From: Lithospermum erythrorhizon
Lineage: Eukaryota; Streptophyta; Magnoliopsida; Boraginales; Boraginaceae
Direction of reading: 5' to 3'
Length of the DNA: 64,000 nucleotides
Assembly: GCA_019722365.1 (NCBI GenBank)
Contig: JADFUC010001587.1
Span: 1-64,000 of the forward strand
In this document: positions 12,276 to 23,850 of the stretch, piece by piece
Layout: each line of letters starts with the position of its first letter
Position numbering within the stretch: the first letter of the stretch is position 1
The notes under the pieces: model-generated
What the model was told of the DNA's origin: nothing
The model's input: only the letters and a program-made list of their open reading frames with translations
Database searches by the model: none
Program-made: the position numbers and the translations under genes

Positions 12276-13493
12276 TCACCACTCAAAGATTTATATATGC
12301 TCACTTCAATGTAAAGTGTCACATCTTGTTCCTTTTATATATCTGTTATACTCCTAATTAGGAAGATTGTTGACAGACTCAAAAACACCTTATCACTATG
12401 GATATTTTTTTTATCGGTTTTTTAACTTGTGATTAGGACGTGATAATTAAGGAAAATAGTTGATACAAAATTTACATTTTTGTTAAATATATTTCCTTAT
12501 ATGCTTTCAGATATTATATTTTATTTCCAATTTTACTTCTTAACATGTGTCCTAAGGACACATATTAGAAAAATCGATCTTTTATTAGTTATATATTTCT
12601 TATAATATAAAAATCCTAATTAGAAAACATTGCCATAATTTTTTCACTGATATTATCACGACAATATTATGACTATGTTGGAAGTCAAATTTTAACAATC
12701 ATTTTTTTAAAATTTATTAATTGAATAAATCTCAATTCTATGATAATTTTAAGAGATCCAATTAATTAAGTCATGTATGGTCCTATCAAATAAATTTCAA
12801 GTGATATTTATCCACAAATACAATTGTCGTATGAGATTTATATTATCCGATCAAAACTAGATACACAAAAATTAAAACTTTGAACCCATTCAACCCATCA
12901 AATAACAATACATGGAGAATAAATCATCAGTGATAACGTTAATATAGTGAGTATTTTTTTATTTTTGACCCAATTGATGAAAATCGATATTGATTGTTGT
13001 CTTCTTTCCCCGCTGATTCTGTCAAGCCCGTTTCCATGACTATGGTTTCGCTCGATAGTAGACAATGATAGTGAGAATCTCATTAATCCATTCATCCGCC
13101 CGCATAGACGGTGCAATACATATAAGAAAATACTTGGGGGTTTTCAGTAACCATCTATTCACTCCACATCATTCATTCCTTCCAATCCCCACCAATTGTT
13201 AGAGGAGATTATTGAGAGATATTTGACAAGATCCCCAATTATTGTAGATAGTCTAAGGTGATCTTTGCCTTTTTGCACAGACGCATATAGGCTAGTAATA
13301 GGAGATCGGCTCAACCTTGTTGCTAGGCCTTTAAGTGAGCCTAAAAAAGGCAGGGTAAAAGGATGAACAAAGTTCGACTTAAAATCTTGACACGATACAA
13401 TTAGCCTCTGAACGAGTTGAATTGGATTAAATCAGATGCACTGGATCCGACCCAAAGTTTTTCGAGTATTAGATTCAATCCGGCAGTTAAGAT
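12276..13493. other. Intergenic AT-rich DNA, no genes seen
   Basis: Only short unconnected frames occur. I see no domain, tRNA or repeat family here. Confidence 0.5.
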
Positions 13494-13989
13494 TGTAACA
13501 ACCACTTTGGTGGGCCCCCACGAGGTTGGGACCGTGTCCTTTGAATAAGCGAGTCACCAATGATGGATACTTGATAAAAATGACTTCGTTTATGTGATAA
13601 TAAAAATAATCTGGCTTCGTCCAATCGGGTGAAGCCAACAGCACTTATGACAAGCTGAGAAAAGTAATAATATACATACAACATCAAACAATTCGTTTAC
13701 AACAACAATAATTATTATGTACAACAAAAACTCCAAAAGAATATAAAAGTATATTTGTTGAGGTCTTGACCACCATGTACGCCTCGGCAGATGCGAAGCT
13801 ACTCGGCAATGCATCTCGGTCGTCCAGCGTGACCTAGGCGGCATGCGCCCATAAGGAAATAGGGAATTATTTAAGGCGGTAAAAACAAATATATATCACG
13901 GAAGTTATTCTACTCCTTTGACAAGCATAAGTCAAGAATACTTACCTATTTAAGACTATATACTTCAAAATTATATTTTATATACTACT
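13494..13989. mobile_element. Left part of an outer Ty3/gypsy-type LTR
   Basis: It begins TGTAACAACC, the form of LTR ends seen in this gypsy group. Its first 200 bases align with the LTR start at 62424: both have a GAGTCAC block, then GATGGATA, AAAAA, GACTT..TTT and ACTTTGTCCA-like steps. It is cut at 13989 by the inner gypsy element and appears to resume at 23851. Confidence 0.5.
13984..13989. other. Left target-site duplication of the inner gypsy element
   Basis: ACTACT at 13984-13989 precedes the LTR start TGTAGCGACC, and ACTACT at 23845-23850 follows the other LTR end GGGTTATTACA. Gypsy elements usually make 5 bp; the sixth base may be chance or an LTR end one base longer. Confidence 0.6.
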
Positions 13990-16557
13990 TGTAGCGACCA
14001 TGGTCGGCCCTGAGTGAAGTCATTAAAATCGGAACACGAGTCCACGAACCGTGAACTGACTCGGTTTAAAAATACAATTCCTTTCATCCAAAAATGTGCT
14101 CGTTTCCCCGATCCTTGATTTAAAAATTTATAATCCGTGGTGATATCGGCGACCAGTATAAATATATACCTGTTATCCCCGAAAATAAAATGTACGGCAG
14201 AGCTCTGGCGAATCACATCGTATCACGAATACAAAATGACTACAAATGAGGCTAGATTTCAAAGGAATACAACAATGGCGGTTGACCATATGCATCAAAT
14301 GAGGCTGGTCTCATTACCGGATGCTCACCTAGCCACTCGGAACAAACTCTCAATTTTCTTGGCTCAGTAGCCGCTGTGACCAAGAAATCAGCGTAAGCGA
14401 AGGGGTGTAGGCAGGAAGCTTAGTGAAGGCTTAACAGGGGGTGAACTTGCCATGCAGACAGAGATAGTCATAATTTAATAATCAAATATGAATAATATAT
14501 ATCGGGACTATACAATCGGGTCATACAACATAATTCCTTGAGGAAATCTGGAAACATAATACATGAGGATATAATAGAAGCTTAATGAGCTTACAATTCG
14601 GAAAGAAATCAATAGACTCAACAACGACTAAAACTCTAGTCGTCAAACCTCTATCTCTCGTATCCCCTTGATTATACCATCCTCCCAATGCGCGTATACC
14701 GATCCGTCTACTACTTGAGGAATGGACTAATCAGCAATCACCTGTAACATACGCGAGTATAAGGTAAACCACACTGCTCTGCATGAAAGTATAAGGCCGC
14801 GCTTATACACAAAGTATAAGGCACACGTATACCTGAAGTATAAGGCACACCCTTGTATACCGTAGTATGGACCCACGTCAACTTGATACTGCAGTAAGTG
14901 ATGTTGAAAAGACTCATTACGGCTCTTATACCGAGTATAAGGCCAAACCCTTAGCAGCTATACGTAGTATAGGGCCACACCGATAATGCGCCTGATAGCG
15001 ATCCATGGTCGTACAGCATTTATCTTAGTGAGTATAGAAGATTGTATTATACCGTGAGTATAGGGCCAATAGTGTAGCGTATCTGCAAGGAAGGAGGAGT
15101 CGCACAATCACAGTAATCCTGACTATAAAATTCGCTTTGATGCTCAAATCACCTCGAGTCATAGATAACTCACAACACGTCGCTCTCGATAACCCGGCTA
15201 CTCTGCTCCCCAGGCAATATCCAAGCACACATCACAAAACATCTGATAGTAAGTCAAACCTGATAAGCCATGAGGCCCGCATCGTCGTAAGTGCCAAATG
15301 AGGCCAATCGAAATATAAGTTAAACTGTTACTTACCTCAGCGATCTTCGCCACGAGAATATAATCACATAATCATATAACAATTACATGTATATCATTCT
15401 CACATAATCATATCACAATAACATGTTCACTACTGATTTAAAGTAAGTACGTAAAGTAACACCCGTGAATAAGTACTACAACTTCTCTTGCTTCTATGAA
15501 ACCTTCCACGAGAAAGACAATCAAAGAGTAAGCGCCCTTTTCCTGATCAGCGCCTAAACAACACCGAAGTACTCATCAGACCTACTCACATATGCAGTTT
15601 CTAGAATGCGTAACCAACTCTTTGGGGGAAGCCCATCTGCAAATGGGTATAAGCTTGTGGATAAACTATCGAATTATAATCCGTCGGACCTGACCCAATC
15701 GATTCCCCTTAAATTCCATCTTGCTCCTTTCTCTATTACAAATTGACTTATAAATTATTCTAACTAATCGTAGATCCTGTTAACAATCTATACTCCGAAA
15801 TATCAATTATAACTCGACACGGAATTTACACTTTTAATAATAACACCGCTTTAATCAATTTTAAATCACCAATTTAACGTCATAACAAAGCTATAATAAG
15901 GTCCCGATATAACTCACACCCACGTTTAAAGTCTTATAAAAATATCCATATAAAAGTCAACCGAAAACCTAAAAGTCAACTCGTATGCGTCGCCAAGCGA
16001 TCTACAAATCACGAATTCCTACATCAATGGAAATCGTCTGAGAACCCATAACCAACTAAGATTTATCATAAAATTCAATTATGGAAAAGTCAACTAAAAG
16101 TCAACTATGTAAAACCCGAAATATCTGAAAAACTTGAAATTTGCTTACGCCTTTCGAAGAAGTGATGGGGAGAACAATGATACAACCCGATCTTGAGTTT
16201 GGCGACAATCGAAGAGAAATGGAAAAATGAAATTTTTAGGGGGAGGGCTTAATTTCGGCCAAAATGAGAAGAAGATGAAGTTGTGATGATGATGATGATG
16301 TGGAGGATATGGATGAATAGATATTTAAAAAACTCGAGTTCCGTTCGGTTTCGGTTAATTTCTCCGTTTTTCGTATTTAAATCTCAACGAACCCGATTTC
16401 AGATAAAAAATTCTTCATGGCGAACTCTTAAATTATAAATGAAATTCGGCTCCAAAGTTTTACAATATCTTATCATCGAAAAAAAGTATACTATTCGGGT
16501 CCGCGCCAGGCCGAAAAATTTAAATTTTTTTTTTTTTTTTTGTAGCGGGTTATTAGA
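13990..16557 (-). mobile_element. Inner Ty3/gypsy element, 3' LTR
   Basis: A direct repeat of 21195-23844. Both copies begin TGTAGCGACCATG or TGTAGCGACCATA, share TTATAATCCGTGGTGATATC and AGTCATAATTTAATAATCAA, carry a block of GTATAAGG repeats, then AAATCACGAATTCCT and TGATGGGGAGAACAAT. They end in a T tract followed by GGGTTATTA. It is called the 3' LTR because the primer-binding site and coding sense place the element on the minus strand. Its plus-strand right end reads GGGTTATTAGA where the partner has GGGTTATTACA. Confidence 0.8.
14740..15070. repeat. LTR minisatellite built on GTATAAGG or GTATAGGG
   Basis: AGTATAAGGC or AGTATAGGGC recurs about nine times, spaced 25-60 bp, often preceded by TATACC. 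The partner LTR carries the equivalent array at 22010-22340, and the outer LTR has a longer, different version at 24900-25330. Confidence 0.7.
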
Positions 16558-16580
16558 ATCTACCCGCCTAAAAATTTCGG
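16558..16580 (-). other. Likely polypurine tract of the inner gypsy element
   Basis: Next to the 3' LTR, minus-strand sequence reads TTTTAGGCGGGTAGAT. It is purine-rich and in the right place, but imperfect. Confidence 0.3.
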
Positions 16581-19500
16581 GCCTCGAAATTTAACAAATC
16601 AAACAGCTTGAGAACATATAATAACACAAAAACAAATACCATGCTCCAACAGCCTTCCATCCCCCTTCCATTGCAGATAACGGTTCCTCATCTCATCACC
16701 TCACGCTCCCAAAGTCGCCTCTTCTACCGTGATTCCTCCGCGGGACTTTCCTTAAGGCCCTTTGTCTTCTCCTCGAAACCTTCTCTTTCGGTCAAAATCC
16801 TCACGATGCTTTCCTGTGTCGGAGTCCTGCCAGGCTCACGGAGGAGTGAGCTAGAATATGCGACTCGTGGGGATATACTTCCTCAAAAGCGAGGACACAT
16901 GGAACATTATGAATCTATCTAAACTCGGAAGCGCCAACCCGATAAACGAGCCCAGCCTCAAGGATCTCGAATGGTCAATATACTTGAGGACTTCAGCTTC
17001 CGCTTTCCTCCCAGAGCCGCGCTCGCTCCCTTCCCACAGGAATGCCCTCGGGGAATACCACGGTCGCTTGACCTCAGCGACAAGTCTACCTGCGATGATG
17101 CATATTTCTTGCACATCTGGTACGTCATAGATCTTCTTTGAATGATCGATCCGCTCTGCGAACTCGACCGGCTTCGGAACGTAAAAGCTCTCTCTGCCTC
17201 GTTTCAACAAGGCGGGTCGACACCTCCGCCATACAAGCGCCTCAAGGTGCCATCTCAATACTAGCATGGAGGCATTTGTAGGCGAACTCCCATCTTAGAC
17301 AGCTCGTCGTCCCGATTCCGGAGAAGTTGAGCATGAAGCCGGGCATATCTCCAATGTCGTATCGTCTCTCGGATTGCCCGTCGATGCGGGGTTGAAAAGA
17401 TGTACTCAACTCCACCTCTAGTCCCCTAGTGCCTCACAGAAACCCCTCCGGAACCTCGGAAATTGAATCTAGCGTCACGGTCAAATGATCGTCTTTGGAA
17501 CCACAGTGCGATCTCATGATCGATCCACATAAATTTCGCTAGTCCTACCGGGCCCATACATAGATCGATAGGTAGAAAATGAGCCGACTTGATAGCCTAT
17601 CAACAATCACCCCAAATCCCATCATGTCGCCTCAACGTCTTCGGAAGCCCAAACCACAGTCCATGGTGATATTCTCCATGTCCGCTCCCGGGAATAGGAA
17701 GAGTGATAAACCCTTGGGGATATACATGCTCGGCCGCCGCTTTCTTCGACAAACTAAGCACTTTTGCCACAAACTCTGCGATCTCTCTCTTCATTCACGG
17801 CCACGATACATCGACCTCGAATCCACGATACATCTTTGTACTACCGGGTGAAGACAGGGGTATTATGGGCCTCGTCAGAATCTCACTTACCATTTCGTGA
17901 ATACGATGCAACGCGATCGCCGTTCATCTTGAGGCTCCGTTTCTCATCAGCTGAAATCTGATCGACTCCATTCCTCGCGTCCTATTGATAACTGCGGTCT
18001 CTCATCCTAACTGCTTTGCGATGCTACGATTAGAATCACTTGATGCGGGTGGGAACTGCCGTATAGGCGAAAATCTCCCCGGCTACCCAGGCGTGAAAAT
18101 CGACTCAGTGTCACCGTCTCTCTCTACGGGTCCTTTGATTTCCCCTTCCTGCCCTCGGCCTTGTCGGCTACTCATTTGCAGCCAGGAACGGTACTCAATA
18201 GTCAAGTCATAATCACTAATGCTCCATCCTCGCTGCGCCTCGAATTCAAATCTGCGTCGGAAGATATTTCAAACTCTTTATGGTCGGTAAAAAATCGGCA
18301 CTTAACCCCGTAAAGATAATGTCTTCACAATTTTAGCGCCAAAAGACTATACGCGCTAAGCAAAAGATCATGTGGCCGGATAGTTAACTACCAAATTTCT
18401 CAAGCTGGAAGCGTCAGCGTCGCTTCCATTCTGCGTGAGCCGCCCCAAACCACGATGCGAGAAGCATCGTATAATCACGTAGCCACCGAGCAGACGGTAT
18501 CGTCACTTAACTGTGCCGTGAAGTCAACTTCTCTTCAATACTGGCGGTCCTCACAATCATCATCGGATAAAGCGGAACCCGCTCTGGTCAGCTTTAATTG
18601 ATAGCGTGTGATCAAAGAGAAGTCTTATTAGATCTCTGTAATAACGGTAACCCCAAGAAACTCCTGCACCAGTCACAGGTAGGGCGCTCCCAGTATTCCA
18701 CAGCCTCCACCTTACGTGGATCAACTGCTTCTGCCGAATGCTATGCAGAGGTGCGCTTCGCCAGCGAGAACTCACACTTGGAAAACTTGGCATCTGGCGG
18801 GGTGGCTGTCACCAGGTCCCAAAACAATGCAAATGCCTACCGTATTTCCTCGCTCCCCTGGAATATATCAAAATATCATCAGCCAAAGACCACCACGAGC
18901 CATCCAAATACTCTAAATACCCGGTTCATCGAATCCATGGAAGCCATTTGTCAATCAAATGTATTTATAAACTCATAATGTCCATGCTTGAGATCGGAAA
19001 GCGGTTCGGAATATCATCACATTCTCATTGGTGATAACGGTTCATAAATCAATCTTCGAGAACACCTTGGCATCCTTGGTGATCAAACAAATCGCTCGAT
19101 TCTGAGGAAATGGGTATCGGTTCTTAATGATTAACTGATATTTTATAGTGTCATGACCTAGACGAACCATCCTTCTTTTCACAAACAACAGGTGCACTTA
19201 CGGAGATACACTTTCGATGCGATGAATCCGCATCCCATTAATTCTGCCTTCCGGCTGGAGCCATCTGTCTGGTAGAAGAGAAATTGGTGCCGTACCGAAT
19301 AACCTCGATAGCAAATTCGATCGCCACTTTTCGGTAGCCGATCCGGTGATCCTCGGGAAAAACATCCTTGAACTCTCTAACGACGGCGCATCTTCGGTCG
19401 TTTTCTCTTTCCCTTACTCAAATCAACCACATATCCAAAGAATCAACGCACCGCCACGAATCAACTTCTAGCCTCGAAGTCTTTGACACAAAACTTCGGC

Positions 19501-21173
19501 AAAATACTACATCTCGCAAATCGGATATACGGTCTTCCCCAGACTAATGTCCTTCCGATGGCAATCAACCAACGGCGTGATGTTTTTCCCGACCCGATCC
19601 GTACGAAGCGAATCAAAATCGAAAATTCAAATGGAAGTAAATCAACAGACGTAGTGACGCATCTGATCAAAGGGCCGGTGTTCTATGTCTGAAATCAACC
19701 ACAAGCGACCTCTCGTCATAATCTGAAGTAGGATAGGCGAGGCACCTGACATCGCAGATAAAGCGGGGATAAAACTGCGAGACCACAAAGAATCGTGGCC
19801 CAGTCAAACGCGCCCATTTACCAGTATCCGCAGAAGAAGGAATAATGTACTGTCACATTTCTGGGGGTATCACGAACCTCACGATGAGTAGCGGCTGTGA
19901 ATCGGCCTCGACGACTCCGCTGTTCTTACCCACGGCACTCCTCACGAGGTCCTACAGCTCAATATCCCGGCCCCCGACCCATTTGAATCGACCGCGCGGC
20001 TGCCACGATAACCACCTCAGCGGAATTTGAGCGTTATTTCGGCGTGCTGCGCCTCTACCACAATCAGCTGGACCAATCGCCCGCCAGAATGTCACATTGC
20101 TGGCATCGAGTAATATGACCCACCCTCTCCGGCAATCACGCCGCTGTGCTAATCGACCCGCAGCGGTAACGGCGGACCTTTGCTGCGAACCCGGAAGAAA
20201 ACTACTCATGGGAATCTAAATAGGCACCATGGCAGAAGGAAGCGATTAGAATAACTTCAATGACGTGTCAGACACTAAAGTGACTTCTGCCCCGGGGCTT
20301 CTATTTGGTCCGATCACTCCTCCCGAACTCAAAATTTGGAAGACTGCGAAAAAGAAAGTCTCGGTCGACTCCTCGCCGATCCAGCCGCCTCTGCATTTCT
20401 TCAACTCCGTTTCCATCTTGGCATTCATGACATGGAAACTAGTAAAAACCATTAGTGAGATGGTGGCGTGTCTCCCACATTCGAGCCGTCCACGAACCTA
20501 GTGATCCTCCCCTCGCCTCCCTTTGGATAAACATCGGAAGTAGTGGCCTGAATCAACTGACACTCTCGTACTCTCATGACCTTGAACCACAATATCGATG
20601 GAAATCGTCTCTCCAGCCGCCATGGGTCTCAAGCATAATTCTTTCCGGAAGAGCTCGACAAATGAAAACCGGGAAACATGAACCTCCTACCCACAGGTGG
20701 AGATCGCTCGGGTTCTCCCGCTGCGGTCACTAGAGGCGCCCCTCGTGAAGTCTATAGTAGCAAACTTAGCTCTGTCGCCCCTGATCCCATCGGCTCAAAA
20801 TAGTCCTTAATATCCGGATGAACTTCAATACTTTGCTCGGCGAACCCCTAAAAACTTGAGGATCCTCGCCGAAATCGGTCAAACAACTTGCTACGGAATT
20901 CGACCTCGCAACAACCGACCACACGGCGTTCTGTACCACTCTACGAGTGCACCCACAGCCTTGCTTTCGGAGAATGCACCTCGGATTGTACTCGTCAGCG
21001 TCCTATACCACCACCCTTTCGGCATACGCGACTACCTGCCGCTTTCCGACACACACCGCCCAGCATCACTACGGGTGGCGTCTCAATATTTCGCGAAAAG
21101 ACTTCAGTTGCAAAGAGGCTTGCTCCTGATGACAAAACAGTGAGCCATAACCCATAACCCCGAAATCGGAAAC

Positions 21174-21193
21174 CTAAGCTCACGATACCAAAA
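21174..21193 (-). other. Primer-binding site of the inner gypsy element
   Basis: Just inside the 5' LTR, minus-strand sequence reads TTTGGTATCGTGAGCTTAGG. This is close to the initiator-Met tRNA primer site TGGTATCAGAGC. It fixes the element's orientation as minus. Confidence 0.65.
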
Positions 21194-21194
21194 T

Positions 21195-23844
21195 TGTAGC
21201 GACCATACAGGTCATTGCTGAGTGAGTCATTAAAATCGAACACGAGTCCGCAACGAGCAAATGGGCCTTCAGTTTAAATACAATTCATCCAAAAATATTG
21301 CTCGTTTCCCAGTAAGCAGGTTTAAAATTTATAATCCGTGGTGATATCGAAGCGACCGACCGTAAATATATACACAACATATCCAAAAATAAAGTAATGC
21401 CGGCGAGGCTGACGGTCGTCACGGTGCAACGGTGGTCACGTCTTGTATCACGAATACAAAATGACTACCGGCAAGGCTAAGATTTGAGGGAATACAACGA
21501 TGGCCCGGTTGACCAGCAGCGTCAAAATGAGGCGCGGGGATCACCGACAGCCCCGATCTTCCTTTTAGCCGCTCGGGCAGCTCTCCAACTGACCTCTTAA
21601 AAACATTGGCAGCCATCGGCGCAGCGCAAAATAAAAATACCGCCCATAAGCGAGAAAGGGGTGTAAGCCGCGAACTGAGTGAAAGCTTGCGAGGGTGAAC
21701 TTGCAATGCAGACAGAGATAGTCATAATTTAATAATCAAATACCAGATAATATCACGTATATCGGGAGGCTATCCCCAATGGTCATGCAACGTAATTCCA
21801 TGGGGAAATCTCAAACCTGTACATGAGGATATAATAGAAGCCCGTGAGCACACAATTTCAGAGAAAGAAATCAATGAGCTTCAACAGCGACTAAAACTCT
21901 AGTATGAAACCTCACATCTACCATATCCCCACAGTATACCATCACTCCCCAATCTTAGCATATACTGATCCGTCACATAACGAGGGAATGGACTAATCCA
22001 TGATCACTGCAACATCGCGGTATAAGGCAAAGCAGCTTATACCGCAAGTATAAAACTGGCATATACACAAAGTATAAAGACACGCGCACTATACACAAAG
22101 TATAAGGCCACGCGCTTGTATTATCTGAAGTAGTATAGAGACCCTTGTCCAACCAATCTGTACTGACAAAGTGATCAAAAAGACTCATGCATTTCTTATG
22201 CGAAGTATAAGGCCAAACCATAGCTATACCGTAGTATAGGGCCACGCGACAGTACCTTGTGTCGCTGATCAAAAGCGAGAGTCATACGCCTTTATTTATC
22301 ACCCAGTAGTATAGGGCCAGCAGCAGCGTATACCGTAGTATAGGACGATAGTGTCACATGTATCCACATGAGGAAGGAGGTAGCTAATCACAGTAATCAT
22401 TATAGAGTGCTTCGATACTCCGTCACCTCGAGTCATAGATAACTCTAACCGTCGCCTCTCGATAACTTGACTCTTTCTACTCTGAACAATAAACATGGCA
22501 TCCCAAACATCTATGATAGTAAGTCAAACCTGATAAGCCCATGAGGCCACATAAATCATAAGTGCCGACAAGGCCGCAATCGAAATATAAGTTGGGAGTT
22601 CAAATTCGCACCTCGAGCAATCTTGGCGCCCTGAGAATATAATCCGTAATCATATAACAATTACATGTATATCGTTTCATGTCATGCTCTTGATAACATG
22701 TTCACACAATTTAAAGTAAGTACATAAAGTAACACCCGTGAGATAAGTACTACTTCTCTGTAGCTACCATGAGCCTTCACGAAAGACAATCAGTGCTTGC
22801 TACTTTTTCCACGATCAGCGCCTAAGCGACACCAGAGAAAGTATAATCAGGCACTGCTACTTATATACGGCGTTCTAGAAGATGCATAACTTGACTCTTG
22901 GGGAGGCCCATCTCTAAATGGTATAACTTGACGGATAAACTATCGAATTATAATCCCGTACGGACCACAAACCAATCCCAGTTCCCGCTAAATTCCATCT
23001 TATCAACACCATTTACAAATTGAGCATAAGTTATTAACTAATCGTAGTCGTAATTAACGATCCTATACTCCGAAATATCAATTATAACTTCGACACGGAA
23101 TTTACACTTTTCAACATAACACCCTTTAATCAATTTTAAATCACCAATTTAACATCATAACAACTATAATAAGGTCCAAATATAACTTTCCTACTGCGTT
23201 TAAAGTCTTATAAAAATATCCATATAAAGTCAACGAAAACCTAAAAGTCAACTCGACCATGCGTCCTCGAAGCGATCTCTAAATCACGAATTCCTCACTC
23301 AAAATCGTCCACAGAACCCATAACCAACTAAGATTTATCGCCAAATTGATTATGGAAAAGTCAACTAAAAAGTCAACTATGTATTAAAAATATCTCGAAA
23401 AACTTAGAATTTCTTACCTTAACTCGAAGAGAATGATGGGGAGAACAATATTCTACAACGATCTCTTGAGTTTGGCGACAATCGAAAGAGAGAAATGGAA
23501 AAATAAAATTTTTAAGGGGAGGGAGCTTAATTTCGGCCAAAATGAGGAAAGAAGATGAAGTTGTGATGATGATGATGATGATGGAGGATATGTATGAATA
23601 GATATTTAAAAAAACTTCGAGGTCCGTTCGGTTTCGGTTAATTCTCAGCTTATAGTACTTAAACACTCCATGAACCCGTTTCAAAGATAAAATTCTTCCA
23701 TGGCAAACGCTCTTAAATTATAAATGAAATTCGGCTCAAAAGTTTCTGAAATAATATTATCATCGAAAAAAAATTATACTATTCCCGGATCCGCGCCGAC
23801 CGAAGAATTTAAAAATTTTTTTTTTTTTTTTATGGGTTATTACA
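21195..23844 (-). mobile_element. Inner Ty3/gypsy element, 5' LTR
   Basis: The partner of 13990-16557, 2650 bp long, ending TATTACA on the plus strand and followed by ACTACT. Runs of 10-30 identical bases alternate with clumped mismatches and short indels, mostly in C/G-rich motifs. A GTATAAGG array lies at 22010-22340 and a (GAT)n tract at about 23561-23583, matching a (GAT)n tract at 16267-16299 in the other LTR. Confidence 0.8.
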
Positions 23845-23850
23845 ACTACT

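Larger units (their letters stand above)
16558..21194 (-). pseudogene. Inner Ty3/gypsy internal region (gag-pol), decayed
   Basis: Minus-strand 17267-16851 gives the end of gypsy pol. RRCRPALL and FYVPKPVEFAE resemble the YGRRCRTPLCW and VGPKLVE segments, and near the end FHVSSLLRKYIPTSR matches the FHVSMLRKYIPDPSH motif just after the integrase core. From 16850 down to 16620, VRIL, ALRKVP and RNHGRR resemble the chromodomain-side tail of Tekay/Del-type elements, which is only suggestive. RT, protease and Gag are not readable with confidence. The frame breaks every 20-80 codons. The length of 4.6 kb is close to a complete gypsy interior. Confidence 0.7.

Noticed and set aside
17579..21157. 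Many plus-strand frames of 60-130 codons
   Set aside because: They are antisense to the minus-strand gypsy gag-pol and have no family resemblance.
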